Shown here: positions 14,345 to 21,976 of the stretch, in pieces
Layout of the letters: each line of letters opens with the position of its first letter
How positions within the stretch are numbered: the first letter of the stretch is position 1
Assembly: GCA_964588725.1 (NCBI GenBank)
Contig: CAZPQL010000022.1
Coordinates: 1-39,528, forward strand
DNA length: 39,528 nt
Source: UBA5972 sp964588725
GTDB taxonomy: Bacteria; Pseudomonadota; Alphaproteobacteria; Rhodobacterales; Rhodobacteraceae
Direction of reading: 5' to 3'
Notes under the pieces: model-generated
The model's input: the letters and a program-made list of their open reading frames with translations, nothing else
Told to the model about the DNA's origin: nothing
Database searches by the model: none
Made by a program: the position numbers and the translations under genes

Positions 14345-16623
14345 AATTTGATCTCCCTTTCGCGTTCTTTCAACCTTAGAATCTGATCACGACCCGGCCA
14401 GTACGGGGCGGGCCATTGCGCCGCTTTGTCACCCAGTTCTGCCGCCGCGTGCAAGGTCCAGTATGGGTCGGCCAAATGCGGGCGGGCCATGGCAACAAGG
14501 TCGGCGCGCCCCGCCATCAGGATCGAATTGACGTGATCGGGTTCGTAAATATTGCCCACGGCCATGGTCTTGATACCCAGTTCCTGCCGGATCAGATCAG
14601 AAAACGGTGTCTGAAACATGCGCCCGTAAACCGGATCGGCGTCGGTCGAGGTTTGACCGGCCGACACATCGATCAGATCAACGCCCGCGCCGGCAAAGGC
14701 CCGCGCGATGTCGACGGCCTCTTGCGGTGTCACGCCGCGTGCGCCGACCCAGTCATTGGCGGAAATCCGCACCGACATCGGAACGTCTTCGGGCGTTGCA
14801 GAACGCATGGCGCGAAAGACTTCAAGCGGAAAGCGCAAACGGTTTTCCAGCGACCCGCCGTAGTCATCGCGACGCGTGTTGGAGGTCGGCGAAATGAACG
14901 ATGAGATCAGATAGCCGTGCGCGGCGTGCAGTTCGATCATGTCAAACCCCGCGTCCAGCGCCATCGCGGTCGCGCTGACAAACTGATCGCGAACGTCGAT
15001 CATTTGCGTGCGGGTCATTTCGCGCGGCATTTGGGTGTTCGGCGACCACGGGATCGCCGAGGCCGAGATCACCGGCCAGTTTCCCGATTTCAGGCGCGTG
15101 TCGGGTGCTTCCCACCCAACCTGCGTTGATCCTTTGCGCCCGGAATGACCGATCTGGCAACAGGTTTTCGCTCCGGTTTCCGCGTGGATAAAATCGTTGA
15201 TACGCTGCCACGCCACTTTGTGCGCGGGCGCGTAAAGTCCCGTGCAGCCCGGTGTGATCCGCCCTTGCGCGCTGACGCAGGTCATTTCGACGTAGACCAG
15301 CCCTGCGCCACCCTTGGCGCGCTCGCAATAGTGGACAAAATGCCAATCGGTCGGGCAACCGTCTTCTGCCCGGTACTGCGCCATCGGCGAAACGACGACG
15401 CGGTTTTTCAGCGTAAGTCCACGCAGTTTCAAGGGTGCGAACATTGGTGCACGATCAGACGTTTGCCCGGCCTGCGTCTGGAACCATTTTTCAGCGTTCC
15501 CCAACCAGACGCCGTCACGTTGGCGCAGGTTTTCATGGCTGATCCGCTGACTGCGCGTCAACAGCGAATAATTCAACTGAACGGGGTCCATATCAAGATA
15601 GAGCTCGACGCGTTCAAACCATTCCAGCGAATTTCTCGCCGCCGATTGCAGGCGCAAAACTTCTAGTCGCCGCTCGTCCTGATAGCGTGCAAAGGCGCGC
15701 TCCATTGTTGGCTCTGCGTCCAACAGTTCGGCCAGCGCAATCGCGCTGTCAAACGCCAGACGCGTGCCGGATCCGATGGAAAAATGACCGGTCGCCGCGG
15801 CGTCGCCCATCAGCACCAGATTTTCCAGATGCCAGTTTTCGCAAATCACCCGGGGGAAATTCATCCATACAGCCGCACCGCGCAAATGAGCGGCGTTCGA
15901 TACAAGTTTGTGCCCGCCCAGATGATCGGCAAACAGCGTGCGACATCGTTCCACTGTTTCGCTTTTGCTCAGCGCCTCAAAACCCGCCCTGTCCCATGTT
16001 TCCTGCGTGCATTCGACGATCACCGTCGCCATCTCGCTGTCGAACTGGTAGGCGTGGATCCACATCCAGCCGTATTCGGTTTTCTCAAAAATAAAGGTGA
16101 ACGCGTCGTCGAATTTCTGTGTGGTGCCCAGCCAGATAAATTTGCACAGGCGCATATCGATGTCGGGCTTGAAATGATCGGCGAACCGCGTACGCACCGC
16201 CGAATTGATACCGTCGCAGGCGACCACCAGATCGAAGTCACGCTTCAAGTCCTGCACGTCGCCGTATTCGGTTGAAAACCGCAGATCCACGCCCAATTCA
16301 CGACAGCGTGCCTGCAGGATCAACAGCATTTTCATGCGCCCGATTCCGGCGAACCCGTGACCGCCCGACACGGTGCGCACGCCTTTGTGAATCAGCGCGA
16401 TGTCGTCCCAGTAGGCGAAGTTATCGCGGATTTTCCGGGCCGATACCGGATCGTTGCTCTCTAACCGTTCAAGAGCGTCATCCGACAGAACGACACCCCA
16501 GCCGAATGTGTCGTCGGCTTTATTGCGCTCAAATACCGTCACTTCGTGATCGGGATCGCGCAGTTTCATGCTAAGTGCGAAATAGAGCCCGGCAGGTCCA
16601 CCGCCCAGGCAGGCTATTTTCAT
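14341..16623 (-). CDS. abmA: 2-aminobenzoyl-CoA monooxygenase/reductase (salicylyl-CoA 5-hydroxylase/oxidoreductase type)
   Basis: The product is a 760-residue natural fusion. Residues 1 to about 380 are an FAD aromatic hydroxylase domain (GGGPAGLYFALSMK, DLVVACDGINSAVR, LMGDAAATGHFSIGSGTRLAFD). Residues about 395 to 740 are an old-yellow-enzyme FMN domain (MFAPLKLRGLTLKNRVVVSP, QIGHSGRKG, IELHAAHGYLISSFISP, MARPHLADPYW). In Azoarcus evansii this two-domain enzyme hydroxylates 2-aminobenzoyl-CoA at C5 and then reduces the ring, giving a non-aromatic 2-amino-5-oxocyclohexenyl-CoA. The ATG is preceded by GGGGGAA. It is the first gene of the operon, directly downstream of the candidate promoter/operator. 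Closely related salicylyl-CoA hydroxylase fusions exist; context favours anthraniloyl-CoA. Confidence 0.92.
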   Translation of the reverse strand: MKIACLGGGPAGLYFALSMKLRDPDHEVTVFERNKADDTFGWGVVLSDDALERLESNDPVSARKIRDNFAYWDDIALIHKGVRTVSGGHGFAGIGRMKMLLILQARCRELGVDLRFSTEYGDVQDLKRDFDLVVACDGINSAVRTRFADHFKPDIDMRLCKFIWLGTTQKFDDAFTFIFEKTEYGWMWIHAYQFDSEMATVIVECTQETWDRAGFEALSKSETVERCRTLFADHLGGHKLVSNAAHLRGAAVWMNFPRVICENWHLENLVLMGDAAATGHFSIGSGTRLAFDSAIALAELLDAEPTMERAFARYQDERRLEVLRLQSAARNSLEWFERVELYLDMDPVQLNYSLLTRSQRISHENLRQRDGVWLGNAEKWFQTQAGQTSDRAPMFAPLKLRGLTLKNRVVVSPMAQYRAEDGCPTDWHFVHYCERAKGGAGLVYVEMTCVSAQGRITPGCTGLYAPAHKVAWQRINDFIHAETGAKTCCQIGHSGRKGSTQVGWEAPDTRLKSGNWPVISASAIPWSPNTQMPREMTRTQMIDVRDQFVSATAMALDAGFDMIELHAAHGYLISSFISPTSNTRRDDYGGSLENRLRFPLEVFRAMRSATPEDVPMSVRISANDWVGARGVTPQEAVDIARAFAGAGVDLIDVSAGQTSTDADPVYGRMFQTPFSDLIRQELGIKTMAVGNIYEPDHVNSILMAGRADLVAMARPHLADPYWTLHAAAELGDKAAQWPAPYWPGRDQILRLKEREREIKL

Positions 16624-16702
16624 GACTATTCCCCCGGCGCAGCAACATCGTCAAAACCCTGTCACCACGCGCAGGTAATTTCAAGCATAAAATGTTTAAG
16701 TT

Positions 16703-16718
16703 GCGTATAAATTTACGC
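16703..16718. promoter_or_regulatory. candidate operator palindrome upstream of the abm/kyn operon
   Basis: GCGTA at 16703-16707 and TACGC at 16714-16718 form a perfect inverted repeat with a six-base AT-rich spacer. It lies 80 bases upstream of abmA, in the 173-base divergent gap shared with the metallo-beta-lactamase-fold gene. Size and symmetry suit a MarR-type dimer, and the operon encodes one. No experiment supports this; it is an inference from symmetry and place. Confidence 0.4.
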
Positions 16719-16739
16719 TGAGGCCACTGGAATTGTGGC

Positions 16740-16768
16740 TTGGAAATACATTCAATTTATGGAATATT
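16740..16768 (+). promoter_or_regulatory. possible sigma-70-like promoter of the MBL-fold gene
   Basis: TTGGAA at 16740-16745 and AATATT at 16763-16768 are separated by 17 bases and lie 28 bases ahead of the ATG at 16797. Both boxes are only partial matches to consensus, so this is a weak prediction. Confidence 0.3.
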
Positions 16769-16796
16769 GCAGCAATCTCACCGCAGGAGTATCACA

Positions 16797-17750
16797 ATGC
16801 TGAAACTAATCACGATTTTGGCCCTGTCGGCCCTGTTGGCTCTGCCGGTCAGCGCCAACAATGTCATCGCCGACCAGTATCCCGGCAGCCTGCTTTACAG
16901 CACGCCGGTCGAAGTCGTGCCCAACGTCTGGGTGGCGGTCGGGGCGACGCAACCGTCAACTTATGAAAATTCAGGTCACAACAATAACCTCAGTTTTATC
17001 GTCACGACCGAAGGCGTGGTCGTCGTTAATGGTGGCGGCGCGTATTTGTTGGCCAAGGCGCTGCACGACGAGATCAAGCTGATCACCGACCAACCGGTGG
17101 TTTTGGTGATCGACGAGAACGGGCAGGGCCACGCTATGCTGGGAAATTCGTACTGGGGGGAACTTGGCGTGTCGATACTGGCACACGAAGACGCCTACGA
17201 CGTGTTCGATGAAACCGGGTTTGACAGTTTGGATTCGGCGCAGCGCCGATTGCGTGAAAAGGCCGACAAAACCACGGTTTTCATGCCCACCGAAACTTTT
17301 GCAGACGAAAAAAAATATCAGTTTGGCGACACCCGCATCGAGGTCCTGCATCTTGGACCGTCGCATTCGCCCGGCGATATATCCGTCTGGCTACCCGATG
17401 AAAAACTGGTGATTGCCGGGGACATGGCATTTCACGAGCGCATTCCACCGATATTTGAACACACGGATACGGCGGCGTGGATCGAAACGTGGGACAGCGC
17501 TTTCGTGCCTCTTGGCGCGGTCTACGTCATTCCGGGCCACGGCCATCCAACCAATATGGCGCAGGTGCAGCGTTACACCCGGGACTATCTGATTGATTTG
17601 CGGGCGGAAATCGGCGCTTTGATCGAAAATGGCGGCGATCTTGCCCAGTCTTATTACGTTGATCAGTCCAAATACAAACATTTGCACACATTCCAAGAGC
17701 TGGCCACGCGCAACGCGGGGCGGGTGTTTGAAGCCATGGAGTTTGAATAA
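16797..17750 (+). CDS. exported metallo-beta-lactamase-fold protein with degenerate metal motif
   Basis: The product has 317 residues with a Sec signal peptide (MLKLITILALSALLALPVSA). The body is an MBL fold like the quinoprotein-relay/SoxH-type hydrolases. The usual HxHxDH loop is replaced: residues 107-113 read ENGQGHA ahead of MLGNSYW. The later ligand positions are present: His190 in PSHSPGD, Asp209 in IAGD, and His248 in PGHGH. A normal two-zinc site is therefore unlikely; a single-metal or altered site is possible. The start follows CAGGAG at the right distance, whereas the frame opens further upstream without one. The next gene begins two bases after its stop, so the two are coupled. 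Confidence 0.85.
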   Translation: MLKLITILALSALLALPVSANNVIADQYPGSLLYSTPVEVVPNVWVAVGATQPSTYENSGHNNNLSFIVTTEGVVVVNGGGAYLLAKALHDEIKLITDQPVVLVIDENGQGHAMLGNSYWGELGVSILAHEDAYDVFDETGFDSLDSAQRRLREKADKTTVFMPTETFADEKKYQFGDTRIEVLHLGPSHSPGDISVWLPDEKLVIAGDMAFHERIPPIFEHTDTAAWIETWDSAFVPLGAVYVIPGHGHPTNMAQVQRYTRDYLIDLRAEIGALIENGGDLAQSYYVDQSKYKHLHTFQELATRNAGRVFEAMEFE

Positions 17751-17752
17751 TT

Positions 17753-18214
17753 ATGCGGTCGTTCTTGCGTGATATGATCGACATGCCGCCGATGTGGCTT
17801 GTGGGGTTCATCGTGTTGATCTGGGTGCAGGTGGCGCTTTGGAACCCTTTGGGGTTTGGCAGTGCAGCTTTGGAAAAGCTGGGATTATATATCATCGTGG
17901 CAGGTCTGGTGCTGATCGGTGTGGCAGGAGTGATGTTCTGGCGTCACAAAACCACAATCGTTCCCAGGCGCGCGCCTGCCAGCATGATCACTTCGGGTCT
18001 GTACCGCTATTCGCGAAATCCGATATATCTGGCGGATGCGGTTATTCTGGTGGGGGCTGCGATCGGCAACGGGTCCACGATCGGGCTGCTGTTGGTGCCG
18101 GTGTTTATGTGGGTGATCACGCGGCGCTTTATCGTCAAAGAAGAGGCGGGATTATTGCGCGAATTTCCACAGGAATTTGCCGCATATCGCGCGCGCACAC
18201 GGCGCTGGATTTAG
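17753..18214 (+). CDS. ICMT/PEMT-like membrane methyltransferase family protein
   Basis: The product has 153 residues. There are two to four membrane segments (MWLVGFIVLIWVQVALW, LGLYIIVAGLVLIGVAGVMFW, ADAVILVGAAIGNG, IGLLLVPVFMWVIT). The family signature SGLYRYSRNPIYLAD follows the first pair, and KEEAGLLREFPQEFAAYRARTRRWI is the typical C-terminal region of isoprenylcysteine carboxyl methyltransferase-like and phospholipid methyltransferase-like proteins. The substrate in bacteria is mostly unknown. It follows the MBL-fold gene by two bases and is probably translated from the same mRNA. Confidence 0.88.
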   Translation: MRSFLRDMIDMPPMWLVGFIVLIWVQVALWNPLGFGSAALEKLGLYIIVAGLVLIGVAGVMFWRHKTTIVPRRAPASMITSGLYRYSRNPIYLADAVILVGAAIGNGSTIGLLLVPVFMWVITRRFIVKEEAGLLREFPQEFAAYRARTRRWI

Positions 18215-18266
18215 CGCTGCAGTGATATTCGCGTGTGCGGCGCACAGTCCTGCACATTGAGGCCTG

Positions 18267-18851
18267 TCAGTTCGTCGGGTAAAGCACCGCGTTCAGCTCG
18301 GCCTGAAGGTCACTCAGGTTTGCTTTGACGGTGGGCAGCCCCTTCTTGAGCCACCCTGTGCCCGCGTCCGAGCCCATCATGCCTTCAGAAATGTCAACCA
18401 TATTGCCGAAACTATTTTCATCCAGAAACCGGCTGACGTGACCCGAACGCACGCCGGTGGCACAGATCAGCGCGATTGGCCTGGCAGGATTGGCCTGTCG
18501 GATTGCCACCAGCGTGCGCAAAAAATCCTTGCTGGTCATATCAAGCCCGACAACGCCCGCGCCCAGTCCGGTTTGCCGCCACTCGGCGGGCGTGCGGATA
18601 TCCAGAATGATGAGATCACCGCTTTGGGCTGCCTGATAGGCCGTCTGCGCGTCCATTTCAGCATGGTTGACCTGCGCCAGCGCGGCGCTGCCCAAAAACA
18701 GCAGAAAAACCAATTTCAGAGATAGCAAAGTGGCCAATGCCCATCTATACAGCGGCGAACGGGCGTTTTCCGTGATCGTGGCGTGTGGTCGCAAGAGACG
18801 TCCTTTGACTTGAGTTTGCGGTGGTATTGCTAGATTTTGATGCCTGCGCAT
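18267..18851 (-). CDS. membrane-anchored or exported rhodanese-like protein
   Basis: The product has about 194 residues if started at the ATG at 18851. A hydrophobic segment (ALATLLSLKLVFLLFLGSAALAQ) near the N-terminus is a signal peptide or anchor, so the domain faces the periplasm. The rhodanese domain includes LDIRTPAEWRQTG and the active-site loop ICATGVRSGH with the sulphur-accepting Cys and a CX5-type loop. It probably transfers sulphane sulphur to a thiol or cyanide; the physiological acceptor is unknown. The start is uncertain: an in-frame extension to 18932 and shorter starts near the hydrophobic segment exist. It is divergent from pntA, overlapping its leader region. Confidence 0.8.
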   Translation of the reverse strand: MRRHQNLAIPPQTQVKGRLLRPHATITENARSPLYRWALATLLSLKLVFLLFLGSAALAQVNHAEMDAQTAYQAAQSGDLIILDIRTPAEWRQTGLGAGVVGLDMTSKDFLRTLVAIRQANPARPIALICATGVRSGHVSRFLDENSFGNMVDISEGMMGSDAGTGWLKKGLPTVKANLSDLQAELNAVLYPTN

Positions 18852-18916
18852 ATGCGGATACCGCTGCCGTTTCAATGCCGTCGCACCTTGCGGGGGATCA
18901 CAAGGAAGAGATCGAC

Positions 18917-20488
18917 ATGATAATCGGTACACCGGTCGAGGTTTTTAAGGGTGAAAACCGCGTAGCGATGACGCCGCAATCGGCACAGGCTTTACAAAAA
19001 CTCGGGCACGACTGTGTGATCCAGACCGGTGCCGGCAAAGGCGCGCGTTTCAGCGACGCCGACTACCGTGCGGCGGGTGTTAAAGTGGTGAAAACCGCCG
19101 CCGCCTTGTGGAAGGCCGCCGACATCGTCGTCAAGGTGCGCCCGCTCGAGGGCGAAACCGAAGAAAAACGGGTGCGCAAGGGCCAGACAATAATTTCGTT
19201 TTTCTATCCGGCGCAAAACAAAGACCAGCTGGAGCGGATGAATGCGGCGGGCGTACATTACATCGCCATGGACATGGTGCCACGCATATCGCGCGCACAA
19301 AAAATGGACGCACTGTCGTCCATGGCCAATATCGCCGGTTATCGCGCGGTAATCGAAGCCGGCAACAATTTCGGGCGTTTTTTTACCGGTCAGATCACGG
19401 CGGCGGGCAAGGTGCCGCCGGCGCGGGTTTTGGTGATTGGTGCGGGCGTCGCCGGATTGGCGGCTGTGGGCACCGCCACGTCGCTGGGCGCGATTACGCT
19501 GGCATTTGACGTGCGCCCCGAAGTGGCCGAACAAATCGAAAGCATGGGCGCGGAATTTGTGTATCTGGATTTCGAAGACGATGCCGCGGATGGCGCCGCC
19601 ACCGGTGGATACGCCGCCGTGTCCAGCCCGGAATTTCGTGACGCGCAACTGGCCAGGTTTCGTGAAATCGCCCCCGATATCGATATCGTCATAACCACAG
19701 CTTTGATCCCGGGGCGCGACGCACCAAAACTGTGGCTCAAGGATATGGTCGAGGCCATGAAGCCGGGATCGGTGATTGTCGATCTGGCTGCAGAGCGCGG
19801 CGGTAACTGCGATCTGACCGTCATGGACGAAGTCGTGGAAAGCAAAAACGGCGTGACGGTGATCGGCTACACGGATTTCCCGTCTCAGATGGCGACCCAG
19901 TCGAGCACGCTTTATGGCAATAACATCCGTCACATGATCGACGATCTGACACCGCAAAAGGACGGCGTGATCGTGCACGATATGGAAGACGATGTGATAC
20001 GCGGCGCGACCGTAACATTTGAGGGCGCGATCACCTTCCCGCCGCCGCCGCCCAAAGTCGCGGCTATTGCGGCACAAAAACCCAAAACACCCGAAAAAAC
20101 CCCCGAGGAAATCGCGGCAGCCGAGGCCGCCGCCATGAAGACAGCGGGAACAAGACAGACCGTAATGCTGGTGGTCGGCGGGGCCCTTATGCTGTTGATC
20201 GGCGCATACGCACCCACCAGTTTTATGCAGCATTTCATTGTATTCGCACTGTCGGTGTTTATCGGATTTCAGGTCATCTGGAACGTCAGCCACGCGCTGC
20301 ACACGCCACTGATGGCGGTGACGAATGCCATTTCGGGGATCATTATACTTGGGGCGCTGTTGCAGATCGGATCGGGCAACGGGCTGGTGGTGCTTTTGGC
20401 ATCAATTTCGGTTTTGATCGCCACAATCAACGTGGTCGGTGGCTTCATGGTCACGCGACGCATGTTGCAAATGTTCCAGAAATCGTAA
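18917..20488 (+). CDS. pntA: NAD(P) transhydrogenase subunit alpha
   Basis: The product has 523 residues. Domain I (residues 1 to about 375) binds NAD(H): IGTPVEVFKGENRVAMTPQS, QDR-type loop, then a Rossmann motif RVLVIGAGVAGLAAVGTATSLGA. A linker rich in Pro, Ala and Glu follows, then about four membrane helices (TVMLVVGGALMLLIGAY, FIVFALSVFIGFQVIW and on), as in the E. coli fused alpha subunit. With PntB it forms the proton-translocating transhydrogenase of the inner membrane, making NADPH from NADH. The ATG at 18917 is preceded by AAGGAAGAG; the frame is open further upstream but lacks family sequence. Confidence 0.96.
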   Translation: MIIGTPVEVFKGENRVAMTPQSAQALQKLGHDCVIQTGAGKGARFSDADYRAAGVKVVKTAAALWKAADIVVKVRPLEGETEEKRVRKGQTIISFFYPAQNKDQLERMNAAGVHYIAMDMVPRISRAQKMDALSSMANIAGYRAVIEAGNNFGRFFTGQITAAGKVPPARVLVIGAGVAGLAAVGTATSLGAITLAFDVRPEVAEQIESMGAEFVYLDFEDDAADGAATGGYAAVSSPEFRDAQLARFREIAPDIDIVITTALIPGRDAPKLWLKDMVEAMKPGSVIVDLAAERGGNCDLTVMDEVVESKNGVTVIGYTDFPSQMATQSSTLYGNNIRHMIDDLTPQKDGVIVHDMEDDVIRGATVTFEGAITFPPPPPKVAAIAAQKPKTPEKTPEEIAAAEAAAMKTAGTRQTVMLVVGGALMLLIGAYAPTSFMQHFIVFALSVFIGFQVIWNVSHALHTPLMAVTNAISGIIILGALLQIGSGNGLVVLLASISVLIATINVVGGFMVTRRMLQMFQKS

Positions 20489-20504
20489 GCGGCAGGATAG
20501 TAAA

Positions 20505-21899
20505 ATGAGCATAGGTCTTGTGACAGCCGCATATATTGCGGCATCGGTTCTTTTCATTCTGGCACTGGGTGGCCTGTCAAATCAGGAAAGTGCAAAACGC
20601 GCCATCTGGTACGGCATCGTCGGCATGGGCATCGCCATCGTGGCCACCGTTTCGGGGCCACTGGTCGATATCGGGTTCGTTCTGATTGTCATGATGGCGG
20701 TCGGGGCGGTCATCGGTGTGATTGTCGCCCAAAGGGTCGAAATGACGGGCATGCCCCAGCTTGTCGCGGCTTTGCACAGCTTTGTCGGTCTGGCAGCGGT
20801 GTTTATCGGCATCAATTCGGACCTGTCGGCACATCATTTTGCCTCTCACGCGGAAGAGGTGATTCACGAGGTCGAAATTTTCATAGGCGTGTTCATTGGT
20901 GCCATTACCTTTACCGGATCGATCGTCGCTTACGGTAAACTGGCGGGCAGCATTGGCGGCAAAGCGCTGATCCTGCCGGGGCGGCACCTGTGGAATATTG
21001 TCATGGCGGTGGTCACTATCGCGTTGCTGGTGTCCTACATGGGCAGCGCCAGCATCGAGAGTTTCAGCTGGCAGCTTTACCTGATGACGATCATCGCGTT
21101 TATCATCGGCGCACATCTGGTGATGGCGATTGGCGGGGCGGACATGCCGGTGGTCGTGTCGATGCTCAACAGTTATTCCGGCTGGGCTGCGGCCGCGACA
21201 GGGTTTTTGCTGGGCAACGATTTGCTTATTGTGACCGGTGCGCTGGTGGGGAGCTCGGGCGCGATCCTGAGCTACATCATGTGTAAGGCTATGAACCGGC
21301 AGTTTCTGGCGGTTATTCTGGGTGGCTTTGGCGGGCCCAGCGGTCCCGCCATGGAGATCGAGGGTGAACAGATCGCTATTCAGGCCGACGCGGTGGCGGC
21401 AGCTCTGGATGACGCCGACAGCGTGGTCATAGTGCCGGGCTACGGTATGGCGGTGGCGCAGGCACAACAGGCGGTGTCCGAGCTGACAAAGCGGTTGCGC
21501 GACAAAGGCAAGACCGTGCGCTTTGGCATTCACCCGGTGGCCGGTCGCTTGCCGGGGCACATGAATGTGCTGCTGGCCGAGGCTAAAGTCCCCTATGATA
21601 TCGTGCTGGAAATGGACGAAATCAACGACGATTTCCCCGACACCGACGTGGTGATGATTATCGGGTCGAACGACATCGTTAATCCTGCGGCGCAGGAAGA
21701 CCCCAACAGCCCGATCGCCGGAATGCCGGTGCTGGAAGTCTGGAAAGCCAAGGCGGTATTCGTGTCCAAACGCGGACAGGGTACCGGCTATTCCGGTATC
21801 GAGAACCCGCTGTTTTTCAAGGACAACACCCGGATGTTTTACGGCGATGCCAAGGACTCGATCAACGCGCTGTTGGGCAAGATTTCCCAGGGAAAATAA
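20505..21899 (+). CDS. pntB: NAD(P) transhydrogenase subunit beta
   Basis: The product has 464 residues. The first ~280 are about nine membrane helices (LVTAAYIAASVLFILALGGLS onward) of domain II. Domain III binds NADP(H): VVIVPGYGMAVAQAQQAV, then GIHPVAGRLPGHMNVLLAEA, MIIGSNDIVNPAAQEDPNSPIAGMPVLEVW, and GTGYSGIENPLFF. The ATG at 20505 follows GGCAGGATAG and lies 16 bases after pntA, so the pair is an operon. A stem with a single mismatch at 21911-21934 lies just behind the stop. Confidence 0.96.
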   Translation: MSIGLVTAAYIAASVLFILALGGLSNQESAKRAIWYGIVGMGIAIVATVSGPLVDIGFVLIVMMAVGAVIGVIVAQRVEMTGMPQLVAALHSFVGLAAVFIGINSDLSAHHFASHAEEVIHEVEIFIGVFIGAITFTGSIVAYGKLAGSIGGKALILPGRHLWNIVMAVVTIALLVSYMGSASIESFSWQLYLMTIIAFIIGAHLVMAIGGADMPVVVSMLNSYSGWAAAATGFLLGNDLLIVTGALVGSSGAILSYIMCKAMNRQFLAVILGGFGGPSGPAMEIEGEQIAIQADAVAAALDDADSVVIVPGYGMAVAQAQQAVSELTKRLRDKGKTVRFGIHPVAGRLPGHMNVLLAEAKVPYDIVLEMDEINDDFPDTDVVMIIGSNDIVNPAAQEDPNSPIAGMPVLEVWKAKAVFVSKRGQGTGYSGIENPLFFKDNTRMFYGDAKDSINALLGKISQGK

Positions 21900-21910
21900 C
21901 CGCGGTCTCA

Positions 21911-21934
21911 AGGCTGCCTCTTGACAGGCAACCT
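21911..21934 (+). terminator. stem-loop after pntB
   Basis: AGG-TGCCT at 21911-21919 pairs with AGGCA-CCT at 21926-21934 with one mismatch and a six-base loop. No T run follows, so it may be a Rho-dependent or mRNA-stabilising hairpin rather than an intrinsic terminator. TTGACA at 21921-21926, inside it, could also be the -35 box for the next gene, with TGTTCT 17 bases on. Confidence 0.35.
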
Positions 21935-21976
21935 GTTCAGTAGTGTTCTCTGGTGTGAACCTCCTGTGAGAACTAT

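Noticed and set aside
18992..20302. Long open frame (436 codons) on the minus strand opposite pntA
   Set aside because: It is rich in His, Arg, Gly and Gln without motifs, and lies wholly opposite a clear pntA. It is a GC-driven shadow.
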